Assembly (NCBI RefSeq): GCF_021165935.1
Contig: NZ_CP088953.1
Location: 1,369,001-1,433,000 of the forward strand
Origin: Microbulbifer elongatus
Lineage (GTDB): Bacteria > Pseudomonadota > Gammaproteobacteria > Pseudomonadales > Cellvibrionaceae
Direction of reading: 5' to 3'
Length of the DNA: 64,000 nucleotides
In this document: positions 34,122 to 42,722 of the stretch, in pieces
How the letters are laid out: each line of letters starts with the position of its first letter
Position numbering within the stretch: the stretch's first letter is position 1
The notes under the pieces: generated by a model
The model's database searches: none
What the model saw: only the letters and a program-made list of their open reading frames with translations
What the model was told of the DNA's origin: nothing
Position numbers and translations under genes: made by a program

Positions 34122-34598
34122 ATGTTCCAAGATTACGATCAAATTGAACAACAAATTGCCGAACACCAGGCCAAAATTGAAGAGCTGCAGGAGCAGATGG
34201 CCAAGGCAGAGCGCAAGAAGCAGGGCGTTATTGCCTTTGATAAGGCGCTGGTGAATCTGGCTGCCGAATACGAAATGGAAGAAGAAGAGTTTTTCCCCGC
34301 CCGTGGCGAGATGATTGTGGATTGGCTGGTGGGCCAGCTGGACAACGACGACGCGCCCGATTTCGTCCGCTCTCTGAAGGCGCGTGTCGCCCGTCACCTC
34401 AAGCGTGAGGGCACTGCGCCGCGCCGCGCGACGCGCAAGGCTGCGAGCGGTAAGCCCGCCGAACCCAAGCTGGAAACCGGCCACTATCGCAACCCCTATA
34501 CCAATGCCACCATCGAGAAGAAGAAGCGCAACCCCAAGCAGTTGAATCAATGGGTGGCCGAGCACGGTCTGGAAAAAGTGCAGTCCTGGAAGATCTGA
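34122..34598 (+). CDS. MvaT/H-NS-like nucleoid-associated protein
   Basis: A 158-residue nucleoid protein that probably binds A/T-rich DNA and silences foreign genes. The N-terminal third is a coiled coil (YDQIEQQIAEHQAKIEELQE onwards), as expected for MvaT/H-NS oligomerisation. The C-terminus GHYRNPYTNATIEKKKRNPK then QLNQWVAEHGLEKVQSWKI matches the MvaT DNA-binding domain (YxNPxTGE...K.L.EW...G...V.SW). A central linker is basic and Ala/Arg/Lys-rich. It is longer than Pseudomonas MvaT, mainly because of an acidic segment around 50-75 and the linker. A terminator follows. The assignment rests on C-terminal motif similarity read by eye. Confidence 0.75.
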   Translation: MFQDYDQIEQQIAEHQAKIEELQEQMAKAERKKQGVIAFDKALVNLAAEYEMEEEEFFPARGEMIVDWLVGQLDNDDAPDFVRSLKARVARHLKREGTAPRRATRKAASGKPAEPKLETGHYRNPYTNATIEKKKRNPKQLNQWVAEHGLEKVQSWKI

Positions 34599-34621
34599 TC
34601 CCCAGCGACCGCGTGACCGAT

Positions 34622-34660
34622 AAAAAACCCCCGGTAGTCCCAGCTGCCGGGGGTTTTTTG
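34622..34660. terminator. Strong terminator after the MvaT-like gene
   Basis: A perfect 13-bp stem (aaaaaacccccgg with ccgggggtttttt) around a 12-base loop, symmetric enough to work on both strands. Confidence 0.93.
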
Positions 34661-34861
34661 TTGCGACGCCGGCGGACTCCCGCTGGCGGTGCGATCCTTG
34701 TGGTGGGCGGGTGCGGCCACAGCGGTCAGGCGAAACCTTTGATTGGGCGTCAATTGGCGGATTCAGGCGCACACCTGTGCTCGTTACCCCGGGATATCGG
34801 CAATACTTTTTCGAGGTGCACATTCTGTTTGCCTGATCCGCTGTTGAACGAGGAGTACCCT

Positions 34862-36901
34862 GTGCCCAAAAGGCTCGTGTTACCGGGTGTCGATTCCCTG
34901 CGCATCCCATTGCTCGCCGGGATGCAACTGGTCCTGTGCCTGTGCTTGGTGGGCTGCGATTTCAGCAGTGATTCCGGCAGTATTGCACCCAACGCAAACT
35001 CCTCCAGCAGCTCCGGTGGCTCCCGTGGGTCCAGCTCCAGCAGCTCGGGGGGGAGTGGCGCGGAAATGACCGGTGTGTTTCTCCATGGACAGGTACAGGG
35101 CCTCTATTACGAGACCCCCAGCTTTTCCGGCCTGACCGACGCGGATGGTCGCTACCGGTACCGCGAAGGTGAAGAAATCCGCTTCGCGCTCGGTGGCATT
35201 GAACTTGGCACCGCGCTCGGTGCGCCGGAGCTGACACCATTTCATTTGGGCGGTGGCGACCCGCTGACCGATGAAGCCGACCTGCGTGCTGCCCTGGAGG
35301 ACCACCAGCGGGTGGATGCGCTGGATATCGCCACCAATATGATGCGCCTGTTTATGATCCTCGACCGGGATCAGGACCCTGCCAATGGCATCGATCTGAG
35401 TGAATGGGATGCGGAGCTGCAGGATTATCGTATAGATCTGGCGTTTGATCTCTATGCGTTTCCCTACCGTCGCGGGCTGGACTCTCTGCCAGCGATCAAA
35501 AGCCGTTTCGACATCCGCTACCAGCTGCCGCTGGATGCGCCGCTGTTATACCTGTATGACATCCTCGGCATCGTGGTGCCGATACTGGTACCGCTGGAAG
35601 AGAACCGCGATGTCCAGGATAACGGCACCATCGAACAGCGTCTGCTCTGGTGGTATACGGACCTGGGGCTGCCGCGGGAAATACGCTACACCCTGCTGCC
35701 CGAAGAAACCGACCGCTGGCAGGAGCGCGTCGATTATCGGTATGACGACCTCGGCCGTGTGGTTTTCCTGCGGCGGCAAACGGATACCAACGAGGACGGC
35801 AGCGTCGATTTTTTTTATACCTCCGAGCGCTTTTATAACGACAACAACTTTCTGGTGGAAGTACTGGAGCAGGACGGTCGGCTGGTCGAGGAAGAGCGGC
35901 GGCGATACACCTTCGACTATGACGACGGCAGTAATCTGGTGCTGTTTCTGTTCGAACAGGACGCAAATTTCAATGGTGTGATCGATACCATTTTCGCGGT
36001 GGAAAGCCTGTACAACGACGATGGCCTGCTACGCTGGCGGGAAGCGGAAACGGACCTCAACGCCAATGGTGTGATCGAGCGTCGCCTGCGCTTCGAGTAT
36101 TTCTACAACGACGATGGCCACCCCCTGGAAGTGGTGGAAACCGAAGACGATGGCGCCTCTCTGCGCGCCGACGGCATTGTTGATCGCCGCCGTGACGTAG
36201 CCTACCGCTACGGCAGCAATGAGCGCCTGTTACGGGAAACCGTGCGTCTTGACGACAACGGCGATGGCCAGGTCGACCGTATCAATACCTATGAGTTTTT
36301 CTATCGCTCCGATGGCCGCCTGTACCGGCAGGAATGGACATTTGATGTGGATGCCGATGGCAATCCCAACAGCCGGCGGACGTTTGAGTACCGGTATAAT
36401 TCCAGTGACCTGCTGTTTCGCGTCGAAATGACGCTGGACAATGACGACGACGGCATTGCGGAAGCCCGTGAGGTCACCGACTACCTCTACAACGATCGCG
36501 GCCAGCTCCGGGAAACCACCATCGAGACGTTCAACGGCGCCGACGAACGCCAGGGATTACTGAGTATCGTGCGTCGTTATGGTCGGCGGGGGGAGTTGGT
36601 GGACTGGTACCGGGAGGGTGAGGGCGTTACCGGGACGACCAATACACCAATTCGTCTCGGCTGGCGCTATCGGGAAATCGACGACGGACTGCGCTACCTG
36701 GTCCACCACTTCCGCTACCGGCAGCCCGCATTTGTCGAGCAGGGTATCACCGATATCAATTTCCCCTGTGTGGATTACCGCTTCGCCGAAGGGGGGCCCC
36801 GCTGTGCGATCAGCTGGCCACTGCAGTGGAAACTGGAGTGGGAGGTTTTCTGGAAAGCGCCGGGTATCAATCAGGGTGCGCCGGTGGTAATCCGGCCCTG
36901 A
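34862..36901 (+). CDS. Lipoprotein built of about eight DxNxDG-containing repeats
   Basis: A predicted surface lipoprotein of 679 residues that I do not recognise as a named family. I start at GTG 34862, which has GAGGAG six bases upstream; the frame is open further 5-prime but runs through the terminator of the previous gene. The lipobox LCLVGC puts the lipidated cysteine at residue 32. A Ser/Gly linker follows (about 47-66), then a domain containing a GxxxxTDADGRYRY strand pattern. From about residue 290 to 540, roughly eight units with a period near 31 residues each pair a Y-N-D-D-G turn with a calcium-loop-like motif: DTNEDGSVD at 308, DANFNGVID at 367, DLNANGVIE at 398, DDNGDGQVD near 464, DVDADGNPN at 495 and DNDDDGIAE at 526. 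Calcium binding and carbohydrate or surface adhesion are inferred. Confidence 0.7.
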   Translation: MPKRLVLPGVDSLRIPLLAGMQLVLCLCLVGCDFSSDSGSIAPNANSSSSSGGSRGSSSSSSGGSGAEMTGVFLHGQVQGLYYETPSFSGLTDADGRYRYREGEEIRFALGGIELGTALGAPELTPFHLGGGDPLTDEADLRAALEDHQRVDALDIATNMMRLFMILDRDQDPANGIDLSEWDAELQDYRIDLAFDLYAFPYRRGLDSLPAIKSRFDIRYQLPLDAPLLYLYDILGIVVPILVPLEENRDVQDNGTIEQRLLWWYTDLGLPREIRYTLLPEETDRWQERVDYRYDDLGRVVFLRRQTDTNEDGSVDFFYTSERFYNDNNFLVEVLEQDGRLVEEERRRYTFDYDDGSNLVLFLFEQDANFNGVIDTIFAVESLYNDDGLLRWREAETDLNANGVIERRLRFEYFYNDDGHPLEVVETEDDGASLRADGIVDRRRDVAYRYGSNERLLRETVRLDDNGDGQVDRINTYEFFYRSDGRLYRQEWTFDVDADGNPNSRRTFEYRYNSSDLLFRVEMTLDNDDDGIAEAREVTDYLYNDRGQLRETTIETFNGADERQGLLSIVRRYGRRGELVDWYREGEGVTGTTNTPIRLGWRYREIDDGLRYLVHHFRYRQPAFVEQGITDINFPCVDYRFAEGGPRCAISWPLQWKLEWEVFWKAPGINQGAPVVIRP

Positions 36902-36919
36902 GAAGCGGCCTGGACCGGC

Positions 36920-38998
36920 TTAGAACCGCAGCTGTAAATCCGCATACACACTGCGCGGCTCACCGATAAAGTAGCGGTCGCCTCCACCGAGGCTGCTGTA
37001 ATCCGCGCGCTCGGCATAATCCACATTCATCAGATTCTCGATGCGCAGCCCGACAGAGGTATGCGCACCGAGAGTCTGCCGTGCGCGCAGGTGCAGCAGC
37101 TGGTGCCCCCCATAGCGGTGCGCGTTTTCGATATCGGTGTAATAGCCACCGGTGTACTGCCAGTGCAAACCTAGCTGTGAGGACTGCGCAGGTTGCCAGG
37201 ACAGGTTCACACTGTGCAACGCGCGTGGGGCGGTATCGATATCGTTGCCATCGGTTTCAATCACTCCGGACCCCGGCTCGCTGACGTCATTGGTGTACTG
37301 GTGCCGTGCCAGGGTACCGGCGGCGCCCAATTGCCAGTTGTCAGCCAGTCGCCACAGCCACTCGTATTCCACGCCGAAGTGGCGACTTTCTCCATCGCTC
37401 AGGTTGAGTCGGTCGGAGGACTGGAATACGACGTCGGACTTCTCCATATAAAAGCCGGTCAGACTGTAGCGGAAGTCATCGCTGCTGTGCTTCAGGCTGA
37501 TTTCCAGACTGTCGATGGCCTCGGAGTCCAGGTCTGCCACCAGCTGGCCGTTTTGCAGGCGGTACAGCTCGGTCGCCTGGGGCGCACGGAAACCGTGGGC
37601 GAGGCGCAGGGCGCCGGTGGTTCGGTCGCTGAAGGACTGGACCAGACTGGCATTCAATGACAGGTTGCTGAAAGTGTCCTGGCGGTCGTCCGGGCGTGAG
37701 TAGCGGCAACCGATGGCGCCGGTAAACCCGTTAATGCACAGTTCGCCGCTGTCGGTTGTGTCACCACCAATCATGCGGTTGTTGTAATCGTATCGCAGGT
37801 GTTCACCCCGGGCGCCGAGTGTGCCCCGCAGAGACTCCCCCAGCGGCTGTTCAACCTGGCTGAATGCGGCAACCACCAGCGCGGATACGGTGTAGTCGTA
37901 GTGTTTGCCCGCCGGGAAGGAAGAAAAGCCCCCCTCCTGGGTTTGGCGCAACCAGCCGTCGGTATACTCGAGGTCGATGCCACTGATCCATTGCACAGAG
38001 TCGGCGGCACCGTGATGCAATGCCGATTGCACGCCCAGACCACTCTGCCCGTTTTCCTCCAGTGGCGTGCCTGGTAGAAAATGCATCAGGAAGGTCATAT
38101 CCGTATGGCGCACGTAGGGTGTGATCTGCAGCAGGTTGCCGTTGCCCAGGGTTTTTTCCAGTCGCACCTGAGCGCGGGCGGACTGGCTGTCGCGAAAGGC
38201 TTCCGGGTTGGGGTTCTCCCGCTTGCGGTCCGGGTCTTTGTAGGCATCTTTCCCAGAGACATAACCTGCGGTTTCCTGATTCAGGTTGCTGGCATTCACC
38301 AGTGCCTGATACTCCCACCCCTGCCAATTGCCGTCGCTGCGCAGTTGCAGCTTTTGCTGGTCGAAGCCGGAGTCGTCCTTATAGCCGCCATCCCGAGCGC
38401 CGCTAAAGCCAATGCGCAGTCCCCCCTCGTCGTTCCCGCTGCTGTGATCCAATTCTAGGCGTCGGTAATTGTTGGCACCGCCTTCAACGCTCATGCTGGA
38501 CTCACTTCCATTGACCGGTGCTGCACTCAGCACATTGATCACGCCGTGCTGGGCATCGGATCCATACAGTACGGAACCGGGCCCGCGCAAAACCTCTATG
38601 CGTCCGGCTTGCTCGAAGTTGGTGTCGAACAGTTGATTGACGTTGCAGAAGCCGGTACCGCGTACCGGTACGCCATCCTGAGTGATGGCGAACGCACCGC
38701 AACTACCGGCTCCGGTCAGTACGGGGGAACGCACGGCAATCAGGCTTTCCTGGCCATTGCCGCGGTGGATCGCCACGCCGGGTATTGTGCTCAGGGCTTG
38801 GCTCGGGTGGATGGCACTGGCCGATTCCAGTGTGTCCAGGCTGACCGTGGATAGTGATTCTGCCTGTGAATCGACCGGCCGCTCAGTGCGGCTTGCGGTA
38901 ACCACCACTTGCTCGAGAGTTTGTCTCTCCCCTGCCGGGGGCACGGGTGGGGCAAGCAGAAGGGCAAAGAGGGTAGGCGGTATGATAAGTGCTGACAT
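36920..38998 (-). CDS. TonB-dependent receptor (siderophore/cofactor type)
   Basis: A 692-residue outer-membrane receptor, shorter than the carbohydrate-type receptors in this window. The signal peptide is short (about 1-22). The TonB box-like TLEQVVVTASRTERP precedes a plug with SQALSTIPGVAIHRGNGQES, and GRIEVLRGPGSVLYGSDAQH ending in GVINV. The plug contains an unusual pair of cysteines (GAGSCGAF and GTGFCNVN) that may form a disulfide. The barrel ends in ...DLQLRF with a terminal aromatic residue. Overall size and plug resemble BtuB/FepA-like receptors for iron complexes, vitamin B12 or copper, but no riboswitch or Fur box is evident upstream, so the ligand stays open. It is convergent with the lipoprotein gene, 18 bases apart. 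Confidence 0.88.
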   Translation of the reverse strand: MSALIIPPTLFALLLAPPVPPAGERQTLEQVVVTASRTERPVDSQAESLSTVSLDTLESASAIHPSQALSTIPGVAIHRGNGQESLIAVRSPVLTGAGSCGAFAITQDGVPVRGTGFCNVNQLFDTNFEQAGRIEVLRGPGSVLYGSDAQHGVINVLSAAPVNGSESSMSVEGGANNYRRLELDHSSGNDEGGLRIGFSGARDGGYKDDSGFDQQKLQLRSDGNWQGWEYQALVNASNLNQETAGYVSGKDAYKDPDRKRENPNPEAFRDSQSARAQVRLEKTLGNGNLLQITPYVRHTDMTFLMHFLPGTPLEENGQSGLGVQSALHHGAADSVQWISGIDLEYTDGWLRQTQEGGFSSFPAGKHYDYTVSALVVAAFSQVEQPLGESLRGTLGARGEHLRYDYNNRMIGGDTTDSGELCINGFTGAIGCRYSRPDDRQDTFSNLSLNASLVQSFSDRTTGALRLAHGFRAPQATELYRLQNGQLVADLDSEAIDSLEISLKHSSDDFRYSLTGFYMEKSDVVFQSSDRLNLSDGESRHFGVEYEWLWRLADNWQLGAAGTLARHQYTNDVSEPGSGVIETDGNDIDTAPRALHSVNLSWQPAQSSQLGLHWQYTGGYYTDIENAHRYGGHQLLHLRARQTLGAHTSVGLRIENLMNVDYAERADYSSLGGGDRYFIGEPRSVYADLQLRF

Positions 38999-39210
38999 CA
39001 GAATCCGGTATAAAGAGAGGATTTAGCGCGCATTGTTCGGTAGAGGAGTATGGTACCGATGTGTGCCTATTCCGAACAGGTATTGTTCCGATGTTATTGC
39101 TCTTTCACTTCATCGACCGGCGGGTGCGCAGCACACCAATGGCGGCGACTGTTGTCGCCTCTATTTGTGTTGCCACGCAATCCCGATTTCCGATTGCTTC
39201 TTAGCGCTCG

Positions 39211-40938
39211 TCAGAGTGCCCGCTGAAATTCTGGCGCAATTTTTCTCCTGGTGCCCAACAGATAGATCGCAGCAGAAATACCGGATGTCACTAGCGCAAA
39301 CAGGCCAATTTCCAGCTGGCGCTCGTGACTGATCAGCGCAATCAACATCAGCAGCAGAGCACATAATCCCATTGCAACAGCGACCACCCGCGCGGGCAGG
39401 TCGCTGGCCACAGTCCCCGCATTGCTGGTGGCGTTCTTGGAGGTGTCTGGTCTCCAGCCGGGCGTACCGTTTCGATCAATGACAAAAGTGAAAAGGGCGA
39501 GCGCTGACAGGGGGACCAGAATCCCGATGCCCAGCTCGATCACTGCCGAGTGCTTAGTCAACCAAGCCAATGCTGACGGGCTGATAGACCCATCGGCCGG
39601 CAGCGACAATAACCATTTGAATGCGCCGCCGATTGCGAAGGTGAGCAACACACAGCTCCACACCGCCCGGGCGGATAGCCGTCGTGAAAAAATACCCCAC
39701 ACGGTTGGTGCAAACAGGGGGCCCACCATCAGGCTCGTGACACTGACAATCACTTTTTCCGCTCCGCCCAGGTAGGGAATTGAAATGGCGACCGCAATCA
39801 GCAGTAGACCGATTAGCAGAGTGATCCAGCGTCCAACGGTGACCAGATTGCCTGAGCCTCCACGTCGCTCCATAAGAGGGCGGTAGAAATTTTCAGTAAA
39901 TACGCCGGCAAATACATTGAGCTGGGAGCTTGCCAGACTGGCGGTCGCAGAGAACATCGCAGCAATCAGCAATCCGACCAGCCCCGCAGGTAACACGGAA
40001 AGACAGGCGGCAATGTAGGCCTGCTCCGGGTCCGTGCTGGGATCAATGACGCGGTACAGCATGGGCGGCATCAGCCAGACAAGCGGGCTTACAAGATACA
40101 GAATGCCAAACAGATAAGCGCTCTTACGGGCTTCTTTTGCGCTGGGGACGCTGATGAAACGCTGCGCGAATGCCCAGTCGGCGCCCACCATAAAGAAATG
40201 TATACACACCCAGCCCATCAGGAAGTAGAGACTGTAGCCCTCGCTGACGGGCGCGAAGAATTGCGCCGGTGCCTGCTCGATAAAGGTGCCTACCCCTCCG
40301 ATGGCCTGTAGCATAAAAACCAATACGAAAAGCACTGAAAGGTTCAGGACAATAAACTGAAGGACGTCGGTCATGAGTACCGCCCACAGCCCGCCTGCCA
40401 TGGTGTAAATGATGACCACCAGGCCGAAGGCAAGAATCGCCCATTCGACGGCGAGATTTCCGGTATTCGGGTCCCGGAATGGGTTGCCTTCGGGCAGGGG
40501 CATTAAGGCAACCAGAATGATACTGAGCGCATAGAGTGCAACACCTGTGCCTACAATCCGGTAAACGAGCATTGCCCATGTGTACAGTTGTACGACGCTT
40601 TTACCAAAGCGCAGCGCTATGTACTCAGCGGGTGTATCAACGCCCATGGTCTTCCAGCGCCCAGCGACAAAATAACCGGCAGCCAAGGCGGCGATGCCGT
40701 AGCACAGATTAATGGACACAGCGACCATGCCATATTTATAGGCGATGCCCCCCCACACCACGAAAGTACCGGCGGAAAACATGGTCATAAAACCGCTGAG
40801 CCCGGAGACCCACCAGGGCGCCTGCCCGCCCGCGGCAAACATGTCCTGCGCGCTCCGGTTACGCTTCGCGTAGAACACGCCAATCAGCACAATGCCCAGC
40901 ATGTAGGCGGCCAGAACCCAGTAATCCAGTAGTGCCAA
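39211..40938 (-). CDS. Sodium:solute symporter (SSS family)
   Basis: A 575-residue inner-membrane carrier with about 14 hydrophobic helices. The SSS signatures are visible: AGGQAPWWVSGLSGFMTMFS near the start, and GLLIAAMFSATASLASSQLN with VFAGVF in the middle (sodium-binding helix 8 region). It is the last gene of a leftward set with the DgoA-like aldolase (20 bases upstream) and the DgoK-like kinase. This strongly suggests it imports the sugar, sugar acid or oligosaccharide processed by those enzymes. A predicted operator lies before the first gene of the set. The solute cannot be read directly. Confidence 0.9.
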   Translation of the reverse strand: MALLDYWVLAAYMLGIVLIGVFYAKRNRSAQDMFAAGGQAPWWVSGLSGFMTMFSAGTFVVWGGIAYKYGMVAVSINLCYGIAALAAGYFVAGRWKTMGVDTPAEYIALRFGKSVVQLYTWAMLVYRIVGTGVALYALSIILVALMPLPEGNPFRDPNTGNLAVEWAILAFGLVVIIYTMAGGLWAVLMTDVLQFIVLNLSVLFVLVFMLQAIGGVGTFIEQAPAQFFAPVSEGYSLYFLMGWVCIHFFMVGADWAFAQRFISVPSAKEARKSAYLFGILYLVSPLVWLMPPMLYRVIDPSTDPEQAYIAACLSVLPAGLVGLLIAAMFSATASLASSQLNVFAGVFTENFYRPLMERRGGSGNLVTVGRWITLLIGLLLIAVAISIPYLGGAEKVIVSVTSLMVGPLFAPTVWGIFSRRLSARAVWSCVLLTFAIGGAFKWLLSLPADGSISPSALAWLTKHSAVIELGIGILVPLSALALFTFVIDRNGTPGWRPDTSKNATSNAGTVASDLPARVVAVAMGLCALLLMLIALISHERQLEIGLFALVTSGISAAIYLLGTRRKIAPEFQRAL

Positions 40939-40958
40939 AATCTTTTCTCCCGGCTTTA

Positions 40959-41588
40959 TTATGATGTTGCGCGATATCGCATATTGCCGACGATCTTCGC
41001 TGCCTGATCGCGGATATCGGCCAGTGATTTATCTGGAGTGAACAACTGCGAGCCAATGCCAACAGCGTCTGCTCCCGCTTGCATAAATCCCCGCATGGTC
41101 TCAGGGGCCACGCCACCGACGGCCATCAGGCGGACCTGAGATGGGAATACCGCGCGCACCTGTCGAAAAAAGCTCTCACCACAGCTCACCGCCGGGAATA
41201 CCTTCAGCCAGCGCGCGCCCGCGTTCAGAGCCTGCATCATTTCGGTTGGTGTGGCTACACCGGGCACCGGTTCAATTCCCAGTTTCAGTGAGTGCGCTAT
41301 CAGGTCCTGATCGCAGTGGGGGCTCAGCGCAATCTGGCATCCGACATCGGCGAGCGCGTTCAGCTCTTCCTGCGTACGTACCGTACCCGCCCCGACCACC
41401 AGTCGGCCCGTAAATTCTTTACGGATCAGCCCGATACTTTGGACTGCGTCTGGTGAATTGAGCGGGACTTCCACAGTGGTAAACCCAGTGTCCAGCAGAA
41501 CGCTCGCCACTTCCAGTGCGCGCTCCGGTGTCAGTCCTCTTAATATGGCGACCAGTGGTTCCCTGGTTAGTGCTTCATCTAAATTCAT
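40959..41588 (-). CDS. dgoA: 2-dehydro-3-deoxy-6-phosphogalactonate aldolase
   Basis: A 209-residue class I aldolase that splits 2-keto-3-deoxy-6-phospho-galactonate (or the gluconate epimer) into pyruvate and glyceraldehyde 3-phosphate. Lys129 (GARWLKVFPA) is the Schiff-base lysine, Glu40 (TTVEVPLNSP) the catalytic acid, and the phosphate-binding GGV and GIGSQLF loops are present. The start overlaps the end of the kinase gene by four bases (ATGA), so the kinase and aldolase act in sequence and are co-translated. DgoA and KDPG aldolase (Eda) are close relatives; the neighbouring DgoK-type kinase favours the galactonate enzyme. Confidence 0.9.
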   Translation of the reverse strand: MNLDEALTREPLVAILRGLTPERALEVASVLLDTGFTTVEVPLNSPDAVQSIGLIRKEFTGRLVVGAGTVRTQEELNALADVGCQIALSPHCDQDLIAHSLKLGIEPVPGVATPTEMMQALNAGARWLKVFPAVSCGESFFRQVRAVFPSQVRLMAVGGVAPETMRGFMQAGADAVGIGSQLFTPDKSLADIRDQAAKIVGNMRYRATS

Positions 41589-42487
41589 AGTGCTTGCTGC
41601 TCCAGGCGTAGGCTGGAAATCTGACAGATTGCCCCGCGCAAAGCTGCCTGTGCATCCACGGTTCGTGCGGGATAACCGAGGTGCGCGAGAGCCGACTTAT
41701 AGAGTTCCGCCAGCACTGGTGTGCCGGTGATACCAATGGGCTCAGCCGCGGGGCATGTATCCCGAATTCCTTCGGCAATTTCGCTACCGATCAACAGACC
41801 GCTCACGTAGTCGCTGGCAGATTGGTTGCTGAGTTCTGCGAGTAGGGCGTCTCCACGCACGGAAAATAACCGGCGCCCCAGCCCTTGCTCCGACATGCCG
41901 TCGTCGACACCGCGAAGAAAGTCCGGGGACGACTGTGCCTCTTCTGTCAGATGGTGACGCAGCAAACCGTACTGTCTGAGCAAGGCGAACATTTCACCGG
42001 TAATAGAAGTGAAGAAACCTTCTATCCCGCCGTCGCGAAGCCGCATCCATTTGGAATGGGTACCGGGGGCAATACAAATACCCGATCCTTCGGTGAGCGC
42101 CCACCCGAACGCTTGCAGCTCTTCACCGCGCATCACGTCCCAACCTGTCGCCCCGCGGAATTTCACGCCGGGTATAAAGTTGACGGTAAGTTCACCCATG
42201 GGGACAGCCTCAATGGCATCGGCGATATCCGAGAGTTTGGCTGGGGCTTCCAGATACGGAATGTTGTACCAGCCGACAGACGAACCCACCATGCCGCAGG
42301 CGAATACCTGCGGATCCTGCACCGGACAATTTCGATAGGCCTCTGACGCCACCTCGATCATGTCTGAGCGCGTCAGGCTGGCAACACCATCTCTGGATTC
42401 GGAGCGCCCGAGCACCCGCCCCTGCCCGTCCAGATATATCGCTCGAAAATTTGTTGTTCCCCAATCCATCAACATCAGCGCCGACAT
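41585..42487 (-). CDS. dgoK: 2-dehydro-3-deoxygalactonokinase
   Basis: A 300-residue kinase that phosphorylates 2-keto-3-deoxygalactonate at the 6-position. Family motifs are clear: MDWGTTNFRAIYLDGQGRVL at the N-terminus (phosphate loop), ACGMVGSSVGW, and CIAPGTHSKWMRL in the middle. The ATG with complement at 42485-42487 is chosen because GGAGG lies directly upstream; an in-frame TTG one codon earlier is less likely. It is first in the leftward operon with DgoA and the SSS carrier. A predicted operator with a TATAAT-like core lies 54-65 bases upstream of its start. Confidence 0.92.
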   Translation of the reverse strand: MSALMLMDWGTTNFRAIYLDGQGRVLGRSESRDGVASLTRSDMIEVASEAYRNCPVQDPQVFACGMVGSSVGWYNIPYLEAPAKLSDIADAIEAVPMGELTVNFIPGVKFRGATGWDVMRGEELQAFGWALTEGSGICIAPGTHSKWMRLRDGGIEGFFTSITGEMFALLRQYGLLRHHLTEEAQSSPDFLRGVDDGMSEQGLGRRLFSVRGDALLAELSNQSASDYVSGLLIGSEIAEGIRDTCPAAEPIGITGTPVLAELYKSALAHLGYPARTVDAQAALRGAICQISSLRLEQQAL

Positions 42488-42540
42488 CAATCACCTCCAC
42501 TCAACAGAATACCGATAATCCGCATTATTCACATTATGTC

Positions 42541-42552
42541 TATAATAGCAAC
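42541..42552. promoter_or_regulatory. Predicted operator site 1 (TATAATAGCAAC)
   Basis: The motif TATAATAGCAAC in the divergent dgoK/dapA-like intergenic space is shared with sites at 49531, 51357 and 51495 and with a full palindrome at 42653. It sits 54 bases upstream of the dgoK start. Confidence 0.6.
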
Positions 42553-42652
42553 GCTATGGGCAAGATGAGACTTCTGGAGATGTGGTTTTAGTGCGTTAAT
42601 TCGAGGTTTCATACATGTTTCACCTGCTGTGCGTTCTTTCTCAAATGATTAA

Positions 42653-42669
42653 GTTGCACATATAGCAAC
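42653..42669. promoter_or_regulatory. Predicted operator site 2, full palindrome
   Basis: GTTGC-acatata-GCAAC, a 17-base inverted repeat 53 bases before the preferred start of the DapA-like gene. It is the most symmetric of the five sites and defines the half-site GCAAC. Confidence 0.65.
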
Positions 42670-42722
42670 AAATGGGTAATCTAATAACCACTTCTGTAGC
42701 GGAACGTAATAAGGATCAATTC

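Noticed and set aside
34550..34861. Extending the DxNxDG lipoprotein upstream to 34550
   Set aside because: That would overlap the MvaT-like gene and cross its terminator; GTG 34862 has a good ribosome site and gives a proper lipoprotein signal.
38999..39210. Cobalamin riboswitch or Fur box upstream of the 692-residue TonB receptor
   Set aside because: I looked for a B12-box-like core and for a GATAATGATAATCATTATC-like palindrome and found neither.
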